Shown piece by piece: positions 7,201 to 14,700 of a stretch of 17,978 bases of DNA (positions within the stretch are counted from its first letter, which is position 1; each line of letters opens with the position of its first letter). Source of the stretch: Phoronis ovalis (Eukaryota; Phoronida; Phoronidae); assembly GCA_028565635.1 (NCBI GenBank), contig JAOXYB010019083.1, forward strand, positions 1 through 17,978, written 5' to 3'. Made by a program: the position numbers and the translations under genes. The notes beneath the pieces were generated by a model. The model searched no databases. It was not told the origin of the DNA and worked only from the letters and a program-made list of their open reading frames with translations.

Positions 7201-10141
7201 TCCAGAAAAATAACGAGAACGGGGTTGAAAAAAATTGAAGACGGTGCATTCAACAAGGCATCCATAGCAAGATTGTAAGTGCATCCTAAGTTGGAGAGCA
7301 GCGTCTTTATTGTTATATTTAATTAATATGTCTTCAATTTTATTCATGCTTCTAAAATAAGATTTACAGCCTTTTTGTGCACTTAGTTAAGATTGTTTCT
7401 TTTTATCAAAGATTTCCCCTGCGGAATGAACGATCGAGTATTAAATTGTGTTAATTAATTTCGTTGCAGATTCCTGTCAGAAAATAAGCATCTAGAGGAC
7501 ATAGGCAAGAACGCTTTTCAAGGCGTGAAAGAACTTAAATTTCTGTGAGTTGTTCTGAATGCATGAATTTCTTTATTGACTGAATACTCGCAAAAAAATA
7601 ACTTTTGCTACTTTTTAAAGATTTGTACTAAATCGGGACGTTGTACGGAAGCCGAAATAAGTATTTGTGCTTTAGCTGGAATCTGTGTCCGATGTGTAAT
7701 ACAAGAAATTATAATTAGCACTATCGTTATGAGCTTCACATTTTCATTTTAGGAACCTTTCATCAACGCCGATTAAAACTCTGCCAACAAATGGACTGGA
7801 TACATTAAGCCATCTGTACCTCAAGAATACTCCTTCGTTACGCCGCATTCCACCAGTAGTTACTTTTTTGGATATAAAGGTAGCTGAGGTGACTTATCCG
7901 CATCATTGTTGCGCATTCAAGAATCCTGAAAAGCAAAACCCACAAGCATGGCAAGAGTACCTGGAGCTGCGAGAAAGAATTGATAGAGAATGCGCCAAAA
8001 CTACAACTTCTATGCCATCACTTCGTACCATTACAAGCCAAGTTAACTATGTCGTCAGGAGGGATACTGGTCATTCGCTGCCTCCAATGCGCTATCGCCG
8101 TCAAGGCAGTGTTGGATTTGGTGGATTTGGGGACCCTCGTAACCCAGGAGGTTTTCAAGATGACGGGTTTGGTGATGGAGGATTTGGCCCCGGATTTGGA
8201 ACTCTACAACCTCCTCCAGGATCCCAGGCAACGTCACCACCATTAGTAATAACTCCAGTAACAGATGGGAATATTTTTCATAATGTTACAATAGCAGTGA
8301 ATGGTCAGGTAGACATAAACTGTGGTGAACTAATTTTTCGTAAATATGATCGTAATGTAAACTGCACCCCTGAACCAAACGCGTGGAACCCTTGTGAAGA
8401 TGTCTTAGGATACATGTGGCTGCGTGTTATAATATGGGTTGTTCTATTGGCAGCTCTTTTGGGAAACATGGCGGTTATTATTGTCATACTGTCAAATCGC
8501 AACAAAATGACCGTACCAAAGTTTTTAATGTGCAATTTAGCTTTCGCAGATTTTATGATGGGATTATATTTGTTAATAATTGCTTCCATAGACGCTGATA
8601 CTTTGGGAGAATACTTCAACTACGCTGTTCACTGGCAGAATGAAGGCGGTTGCCAAGTTGCGGGTTTCATCACCGTATTTGCTAGCGAATTATCGGTCTT
8701 TACATTAACCGTCATTACACTAGAACGCTGGTATGCAATCAGTCACGCAATCAATCTCACAAAAAGACTTCGCTTGCGGGAAGCAGCGATGTTAATGTCT
8801 GCAGGTTGGGGATTTACCATTATGATGTCTGCTTTACCAGTAACTAGCGTAATCAGCAGTTACAGCACAACAAGTATTTGTCTCCCATTTAAGTTTGATA
8901 CGCCAGTAGACCAAGGTTATGTCATCTTTCTTATCATTATCAACGGACTGGCATTCATTGCTGTCTGTGCCTGCTACATCAGCATGTTCATACAAGTGTA
9001 TGGGAACAGTGTGACTGCACCGGGAAGCGATGCTACCATAGCCAAAAGAATGGCTATTTTAGTTTTTACAGACTTCGCTTGTTATGCTCCCATAGCATTT
9101 TTTGCATTGACAGCAGCAGGTGGTCTAGTGTTGATCAATATCACTAACTCTAAAATACTGTTGGTATTATTCTATCCCTTGAATTCCTGTGCAAATCCAT
9201 TTCTTTATGCCATTTTTACCAAGCAGTTTCGAAAAGATTTATTTATGATGTTATCTCGCAATGGCATTTGCAAAAAACGGGCGGCAAAGTACAAAGAAAC
9301 TTATGCCAGCGGACCCGGATCTATGTCTCAATCAAGAAATAGTATGCCTCTGAACCATGTACGCCACCATCCATCTGATGGATCCATATTAACGCAATAC
9401 ACAACCGACTATCATCCCGCTCGAGGGTCCCGTCCATCTATACATAATTCACCAAGGAATTCACCCGTCTCGACACCACAACACACGCCTAAACTTACGC
9501 CGAAAGGTACTCCAAAGAATGCCCACCGAATTTCTCCGAGGTCTTCCCCAAAACCGAACGGCTTGTATCGCCCTCATTCCGAAAGCATTACGTCCACCAA
9601 TTCCGGTTGCTCTAGTGTAAGTACACCACCGCGCAAACTCAGCATTGTTCCTGAGACTAGCACACCATCTGAAGATGGAGACAAATTAATATCGAACAAA
9701 TTCATGTTGGATAGAAATATTAACAGTCATTTAGAGTCACCAAAGAGTACTAATTCCAGGAATGAAAGATTCTTTTCTACAGAGAGTGATGGCATATTTC
9801 TTGACAATGATGAAGACTACAACAAAAAGTGCTCGTACTCTAGTCGAATAAGGAGTGCGAGTCAATATGGTGAAAACAATAACGATCATTACATATCTAA
9901 CATAGATGACAATGCATTTGAACCTAATCGACTAACCAGTCAAAATACAGATACTTCCATATTGAGTAATGACAGTATTTGCACATGTAATGATTTACAA
10001 GAGAATGGACAGCGTTCTAAAGTTGAATCTCAGATTCATCAAGGTAGCGATTCTACCATGTGTTACCCACAAATGATAAAACTTCCAAATGGACACACAT
10101 ACAATAACTTTAATAGAGAAGAGAGGGTAACATTTTTATGA
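4178..10141 (+). CDS. Type A LGR (glycoprotein hormone receptor-like GPCR), 5'-partial, eight exons
   Basis: Plasma-membrane receptor of the FSHR/LHCGR/TSHR family. Spliced exons: 4178-4249, 4487-4561, 5255-5329, 5547-5621, 6853-6924, 7206-7274, 7470-7544, 7753-10141. They give 966 residues after the split first codon. Seen: leucine-rich repeats (1-~210); hinge starting TYPHHCCAF (C223, C224) with four more cysteines (C251, C361, C375, C385) and NPCED before TM1; seven helices at about 392-417, 426-448, 472-495, 515-535, 560-585, 602-625 and 635-659; ERW at 495-497 in place of DRY; FTDFACYAPI in TM6; NPFLY at 652-656; tail of about 307 residues. ERW, FTDF and the CCAF hinge are known marks of the glycoprotein hormone receptors, as opposed to LGR4-8. 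The signal peptide and Cys-rich N-cap are missing because their exon is upstream. Ligand inferred: a GPA2/GPB5-type heterodimer, signalling by Gs/cAMP. The family call is near certain; the exact orthologue is open, so no symbol is given. Confidence 0.96.
4487..4561 (+). CDS. LGR exon, leucine-rich repeat (75 bp)
   Basis: The acceptor tttcag ends at 4486 and the donor is GTAAGT at 4562. The phase-2 reading contains VIDQDEALHTIEPFAFYHP and closes with a split Leu. The ALHTIEPFAF core is a normal LGR repeat turn. Confidence 0.93.
4562..5254 (+). other. LGR intron, 693 bp
   Basis: It begins GTAAGT and ends GCAG. A locally GC-richer patch lies near 4600-4670, and a palindromic stretch containing CTAGATCTAG near 5093-5102. 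No exon or RNA gene is seen in it. Confidence 0.7.
5255..5329 (+). CDS. LGR exon, leucine-rich repeat (75 bp)
   Basis: The acceptor ttttgcag ends at 5254 and the donor is GTAAGT at 5330. It encodes EITNCFYLTEMPAGVLSTFK, then KLTH and a split Leu, in phase with both neighbours. Confidence 0.93.
5547..5621 (+). CDS. LGR exon, leucine-rich repeat (75 bp)
   Basis: The acceptor ttacag ends at 5546 and the donor is GTAAGT at 5622. It encodes TITGTGLTDIPNMQIFQADH, then GLTE and a split Ile. It matches the FSHR repeat that contains NTGIKHLPD. Confidence 0.93.
5910..5955 (+). repeat. Exact 23-bp tandem duplication
   Basis: Two identical copies, 5910-5932 and 5933-5955, begin TTCATCCAATCAG and end ATTACATTAA. 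They lie in the large LGR intron. Confidence 0.95.
6145..6575. mobile_element. Fold-back (inverted-repeat) element in LGR intron
   Basis: The left arm 6145-6230 and the right arm 6494-6575 are imperfect reverse complements, about four fifths identical by eye. Shared blocks include TCTCCAGCTACA, ATAGACAAACTTAAT, CACTATAAC and GCACCTC. The arms may extend weakly outwards, to about 6138 and 6584. The 263-bp spacer has no coding frame and contains a GT-rich tract. It looks like a decayed non-autonomous DNA transposon; no target duplication was found, so the class is open. Confidence 0.7.
6342..6446 (+). repeat. Imperfect GT/TG-rich microsatellite
   Basis: About 100 bases consist mostly of TG dinucleotides broken by GCG, ATG and TTGGGGG. 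The purest part is at the 3' end. It sits in the spacer of the fold-back element. Confidence 0.85.
6853..6924 (+). CDS. LGR exon, leucine-rich repeat (72 bp)
   Basis: The acceptor cttccag ends at 6852 and the donor is GTAAGT at 6925. It encodes NLSNNQNIKSIGNLTFDRL, then ITYN and a split Leu. Two N-glycosylation sequons, NLS and NLT, fall inside it. Confidence 0.92.
7206..7274 (+). CDS. LGR exon, leucine-rich repeat (69 bp)
   Basis: The acceptor ttccag ends at 7205 and the donor is GTAAGT at 7275. It encodes KITRTGLKKIEDGAFNKAS, then IAR and a split Leu. The GLKKIEDGAF turn is typical of the family. Confidence 0.93.
7470..7544 (+). CDS. LGR exon, leucine-rich repeat (75 bp)
   Basis: The acceptor gttgcag ends at 7469 and the donor is GTGAGT at 7545. 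It encodes FLSENKHLEDIGKNAFQGV, then KELKF and a split Leu. It aligns with the FSHR stretch LNLSDNNNLEELPNDVF. Confidence 0.93.
7753..10141 (+). CDS. LGR terminal coding exon: last repeat, hinge, 7TM domain, long tail
   Basis: The acceptor ttttag ends at 7752; the stop TGA is at 10139-10141. The exon opens with NLSSTPIKTLPTNGLDTL, which completes the repeat array, so the gene does not start at the TTG at 7868 even though the long open frame can be drawn from there. The hinge covers about 7880-8410 and has a Gly/Phe-rich segment at 8105-8203 and sequons NVT and NCT. The seven helices lie at about 8411-9214, including the TM3-ECL2 disulphide pair (C471 and C547 of the partial protein). The tail runs from about 9218 to 10138 and is rich in Ser, Thr, Asn and Pro. 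In the vertebrate receptors, as I recall them, the last repeat and hinge start lie on a separate exon (FSHR exon 9); here they are fused to the 7TM exon. Confidence 0.97.
8105..8203 (+). other. Gly/Phe-rich low-complexity segment in receptor hinge
   Basis: About 33 codons (residues 289-321 of the partial protein) are dominated by Gly and Phe, with Asp and Pro, in patterns such as GFGGFGD, DGFGDGGFGPGFG. The segment sits in the hinge loop between C251 and C361, outside the cell by the predicted topology, and is followed by a Pro/Thr/Ser-rich linker. Confidence 0.85.
9449..9550 (+). other. Cluster of eight Ser/Thr-Pro sites in receptor C-tail
   Basis: Residues 737-770 of the partial protein hold eight SP or TP dipeptides in 34 residues, interleaved with Lys and Arg. 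The segment is intracellular by topology. Proline-directed kinases (MAPK, CDK and GSK3 families) use such sites; use here is inferred. Confidence 0.8.
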
Positions 10142-10547
10142 TTGTGGATGTTTAATACATTCATCCCTCAGCATATGTAGCATTTAACGTAGTTCGATAA
10201 GAATAATTTCGATTTTTCCATCTTTATATTTATAAATTGTTGGTTGCTGACGGATTACAGTACGTCAAATGAACAAAAAATATAACCCTAATTTTATGAT
10301 AGGTTTTAGTTGCTGTAGCACAAATTTATTATGGAAAATTGAAATTGATGACAGGAGACACTTGATGGATAGATGTCAAAAAATATTTTTCGATAAAGAA
10401 CTTGGGAGTCTTATGCTTTTAAAAGTATTTTTCACATATTTGTGTTACATATTAGTTTATAGTGTAATACATTTTATATTTGTTATTTTTGATAAAAAAA
10501 ATTGTGATAATCTGCAATTATTCGACTCGTGCCGAAAATGAGAACAC
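10142..10547 (+). other. Receptor 3' UTR / downstream AT-rich stretch
   Basis: This follows the LGR stop and has no splice or coding signal. A variant polyadenylation hexamer, TATAAA, lies at 10231-10236. A 90-codon open frame at 10269-10541 has no recognisable content and is probably chance. Confidence 0.55.
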
Positions 10548-10555
10548 AGGACAAT
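10548..10555. repeat. MITE target site duplication, left copy
   Basis: AGGACAAT, identical to 10827-10834. Confidence 0.9.
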
Positions 10556-10826
10556 CCCGGGGGGTGGTCAATATGAAAGTGGGTATGCATGTTCCAACAA
10601 AATTTCGCGTGAAAGGGTATGTTTTTCGAACGTGCTTAGGGTCTGTTTTTTGGCTAAAATCACGAAAAGGGGTGTTTTTTTGGAGGTGTGACACTTCCCA
10701 AGGCCGGGGGTGTTGTTTGAAGTTTCACTTAGTTAGGGTAATCGTTAAAATTTCACTTTGTTAGGGGCTTTTTGAAAAGTCATGTTGGAACATGGGTACC
10801 CACTTTCATATTGACCACCCCCCGGG
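10556..10826. mobile_element. MITE, 271 bp, with 44-bp terminal inverted repeats
   Basis: The left end 10556-10599 and the right end 10783-10826 are reverse complements over 44 bp with two mismatches; both begin CCCGGGGGGTGGTCAATATG when read inwards. The element is flanked by the perfect 8-bp direct repeat AGGACAAT (10548-10555 and 10827-10834), the mark of insertion by a transposase. The interior (183 bp) has no transposase and contains a short direct repeat around TTTCACTTNGTTAGGG. An 8-bp duplication is known for hAT, P, Merlin and some other superfamilies; these termini do not let me choose. It sits between the two converging genes. Confidence 0.93.
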
Positions 10827-10834
10827 AGGACAAT
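10827..10834. repeat. MITE target site duplication, right copy
   Basis: AGGACAAT, identical to 10548-10555. Its last three bases form the start of an AATAAA hexamer. Confidence 0.9.
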
Positions 10835-10837
10835 AAA
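10832..10837 (+). promoter_or_regulatory. Candidate polyadenylation signal of the receptor (AATAAA)
   Basis: This is the first canonical AATAAA after the LGR stop, about 690 bases downstream and just outside the MITE. If used, the 3' UTR would contain the whole MITE. A second AATAAA lies at 11490-11495. Use of either is inferred. Confidence 0.4.
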
Positions 10838-11672
10838 GCAAATTCGCACTTTGAGAATCATCCAGTATTTTGATAAAATGCAATACCTGACTGGGCCGTT
10901 AAAATCTATGCATGTCCAGTCACATTAATATTTTCAAAAATTATTTTTTTAAGTAATTAAATTTGATGATTATGTATCAGTATTAAGGGACACTAAACAA
11001 AAATTAAAGAATATTTGACCAACTATATATATTTTACAAATTATAAACAACACTGGTTTAGACAATTGGTTACCCTTTGAGATGCCTTTCATATAACCCA
11101 ACAGTTTAACATTTTCATATTAAGAAATAGTTTTTAGGTGGACTACACACCCTACTGGTTTTTCTATTCAGAATTGAAATTATTGAAAAGTGCAAATGAC
11201 CTAGGGTCCAAGATCAGACTAGATTTGTCTTACACTTTTACAATCCAACTACTGAAGATGCAAATTCTACTATCAAACTAACACATTTACTTTGCTTAGT
11301 TTTCTCACTACTTCAGTGTCAACAAGTGCCAATTAAGGTGTTAATATTTTTCAGCCTGTTAATTTTTTTTTTCATTAAAACAAGCGAAACTCATTTTACA
11401 CATTGCAAGTAAGATTTGAATCAGTCAGATTGATTTCCTGATTCGTAACCCTTGTTAAGAGACCATTTTAAAATCGGACAAAATTGTACAATAAACGAAC
11501 ATGTCAACTCTGTCTTTCCATTATCCATAAAATCTTGAGATCCTTACTGTTTGGTTTTGATGAAATTTCCACTGACATTTGCCTACAATAACATGACTTG
11601 CTCCAGAAACATTTTCATGAGAAGTTCACCCTCCTGACTAAATGTTTTAGTAATTACACAGTCAATATATGA
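10838..11672. other. Intergenic / GTF2A1 3' UTR stretch
   Basis: AT-rich sequence between the MITE and the GTF2A1 stop codon. No coding frame or RNA gene is seen. No clear AATAAA on the - strand was found close to the GTF2A1 stop, so the end of its transcript is undefined and could overlap the receptor transcript. Confidence 0.55.
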
Positions 11673-11780
11673 TCACCATTCCGAATCTCCAGTAGCTTTT
11701 GAAAAAACATAATCTTTTCCGTTTAAGTTCATTATGCCATCTTTTAAATGAAATTTCCAACGATTCTTAGCTCGACTTAT
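11673..11780 (-). CDS. GTF2A1: GTF2A1 exon 9, C-terminal domain and stop
   Basis: 108 bp with the stop TGA at 11675-11673. Acceptor TTTTACAG. Encodes ISRAKNRWKFHLKDGIMNLN, then GKDYVFSKATGDSEW. This is the universal TFIIA C-terminus that contacts TBP and DNA. Confidence 0.97.
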   Translation of the reverse strand: MSRAKNRWKFHLKDGIMNLNGKDYVFSKATGDSEW

Positions 11781-14700
11781 CTGTAAAAGAAGCCGGGGTG
11801 CATTGAAAAAGGTAAGTTAACATCACCCCATCATGAGAACACTACAAATAAAGATGGACAAATGCCAACAAAGCTAAAAGTCAAATTATTTTATGGGAAT
11901 TATTATTTGTGTCCATATAAAACTAATAAATGTTTGTTCTTGTATGAAATGTTGATAAATAGCTTATTAAACCATTCCCCAAAACATTTACCATGGTATA
12001 AGTATACATACTGCAAGTTGGAGTACAATAATGGTGCGTGCATTCCAAATTTTCACACATGCTTAAAACATCAATGGCACCACATGACATATGCTTTGGC
12101 CATAATTAAAATGTGAGTGCTAATGTTGGTCAAATGAAATAGAATTGTCTCCTGCAGTTATGGTTAACGCACCGAGTACAAGGAAACATTAAATAAAGGG
12201 GAAACACAAAATTCTGAAAATCTAGTGCTGGTTATACAGGCAATGGATAGACCTTTACCTTATCATACTGACATACAACTACATTGTCAGTGTCAAACAG
12301 TTCTGATGGGTCTTCTTCACTCACATCATCGTCAGAATTCAGAGGTTCCTACAGACCAGATATATAATTATACAACAGACAATTTTCACATAACAAGCAG
12401 TTTGCCAAGTAATGACTTGTTCCTCTCAGATATGCTTTTTGAAAGAATTTAAATCGAAATTTGTCTAAGAATTGTTAAGTATGCTTCACACAGCAGGTCC
12501 AATAAAAAATGTAAATCTTGATAAAGAGACAAACTTTAAACCTCATAGTGGGCATCTTTGAAATTTAATCTCATCTTTGGTCTGGCCAGTAGGCAAAAAA
12601 ACATATTATTCATACAAATACTGTAACTTTTTTTTCTTTTTTAAGCAACAGCAAAATGTCGCAAAACAAAATTAACTAGAGTTGGCTGAAATGCTGCTCT
12701 GAACACCCATTCATACCAACCTCTTCTACACCACCTGGTTCATTGTCATCATCACCAATATCATCATTATCATTATCATCATTATCATCATCATCATCAT
12801 CCTCTTCTGAGCTGGTATCATTAGCACCATCTAATTGAACTATAGTACCACCTTGTCCTGTATTTGGCTGTACCTAAAATAAAATAAATTTGTCCACAAA
12901 ACGTGAAACCTGCAAAATCTGAAGAAACAGTTATGAATAATATATCACATGTCGATCAGTTACCAGCCATTTATTTGTTATTATACTTCCAGAATGTACA
13001 CATAATCCGTAAGTCAAAGTATGCATTTATTTTGTCTTGTCTTGTCATGGTTGCAGATTTCATTGTAGCATGTAAGTGATCAAGTCACAAATGTTAAAGA
13101 GATGCTGTGTACACAGTTGTTTGGATCATCATAGTAAGCATACAGGGTACTGCAACTCATTTTGTACAGCAAGGATTAATTTGATGTTTCACTTTAAAAT
13201 ATGCAGCACTTTATTAGCAACATGTGGCCATAGCTTCATACTGGGCAACAAATCAGAAGAATAAAACACTGGAACAAATGAACTGTTAGTTTCACAGGTA
13301 AGCTAGAAGCAGCTTCTGATTGACACATGAAGCAAGTAAACAAAACTAACCTGTTGTCCTGGGACTGTCTGTATCTGTTGTACTGTTTGCGGTATAGTAA
13401 ATGCTTGCGTAGTTGCAATGGGTATACGGATTTGTTGTTGGCCAGCTGTTTGAAAGGTAGCACCCTGAGGTATTGCAATAAATTGTCCTTGACCTGCAGA
13501 TAGAACAGATGCACATGTACAGCTAAAAGACCAAATGAATCGACTAGATAGGCAAACATTGTTTTGCCAAAATGATTGTAGCTAGTTAATTAATGCTTAG
13601 ATCTTAACACTACCAAAGCTTGAAATAAGCAGATCAGTACAACAGATGTCCTTTTTTCATTTGAACCAAATTTACTTTAACAAAGTACATTAAACTATAA
13701 TAGGATTATAACACAACATTAAAACAGAAAAACAAAAAAACAAGGTAGAAGAGAACTTAGAAATAAGTATATGTGGTATGTATTCCATTTTTTTTAATAC
13801 TACCATGCTTTTTATTTGTCAAAGGTGTTTCCCTATTTTTTGTCCACTTACTTGTTTGTTGTATTGTAATTCCTGGACCTAGTTGATGTTGGTAAATCTG
13901 AGCTGGTAAGGCCATTGCAGCTGCTGTAGCTGCTCCCGACTGAAACAAATGGACATGTAACAATAAATGAACATGTAACCTTAAATAAAATAATACGTGA
14001 TTCTTTAGAGACAAGCCGACTTGGTGTTTTTTAGCCTCACCAAAAAAATATACGCTAGCCAATTTTTTTCACACCTTAATGGAAACAGATTTTTAAACCT
14101 TTTTTTGTAACCGATTCTCACAGTATGCAGTACAGAAGTTCTCGACTTTGTCACAAGATCATCTTCCGTCCTCTCGGAAATGGTGGCAGAAGTCGCATGA
14201 TCATTCAACCATCTGAGACAACAACTGGTGCAGACTCTGTGCTTATCTTTAAGATTTAGTTTTGAATAAATAAATGTTGAAATAGAATACTACGAGTATG
14301 CATTGTGACTTGCAAGAATGGTGTTTAGACAACTGCGGAATAGACAATTAAACCTTAGCGTAAAAATAAATATATGCTAATTTATTACTAATGTTTAAAT
14401 GCATTTTATGTTGAGGTAGCATAAGCAAATGACTGTGAGCCAGATGAATAGAGACCCAAAACATGTTGTTACCGGGTACCATGGAGCGCAGTGCTTTAAT
14501 AAAATTGTTGTAATTAGCATACCAAATACAATTACCCAGGTAACACTAAAGTCTGAACTTAGCTTTCACTTCAATCACTTATCTGATATATTTTCTCCCG
14601 TTAATTATCTGCTATTTTTTCCCATTTATTTACTCGTCTGCTATTTTAATTCATATAACATATACGTAACGAGAGCAGGAAACAAAGTTCAGATTTTAAT

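Larger units (their letters stand above)
11781..13850 (-). other. GTF2A1 introns 8, 7 and 6 with exons between
   Basis: Introns 11781-12258, 12349-12720 and 12874-13350 are AT-rich and hold no further gene. The open frames at 11862-12116 and 12225-12452 on the + strand are chance or antisense shadows. Confidence 0.6.

Noticed and set aside
7868-7870. TTG at 7868 as the start of the receptor
   Set aside because: Animal genes do not normally start at TTG, and the frame is open upstream to a good acceptor at 7752, encoding a leucine-rich repeat that joins seven upstream exons in phase.
7980-8619. Other-frame and - strand open frames inside the receptor exon
   Set aside because: Shadows of the 2.4-kb coding exon.
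10269-10764. Two open frames of 90 and 94 codons downstream of the receptor stop
   Set aside because: One is AT-rich 3' UTR; the other runs into the MITE and encodes nothing like a transposase.
12760-12801. CAT/ATC triplet run as a CRISPR or satellite array
   Set aside because: It is a coding Asp/Asn tract in GTF2A1; there are no spacers or repeat units of CRISPR type.
13236-13559. 107-codon - strand frame
   Set aside because: It overlaps GTF2A1 exon 6 in a different frame; the spliced frame gives the expected Gln-rich linker.
13757-14062. 101-codon - strand frame
   Set aside because: It reads through GTF2A1 exon 5 and both flanking introns; only the 88-bp exon is coding.
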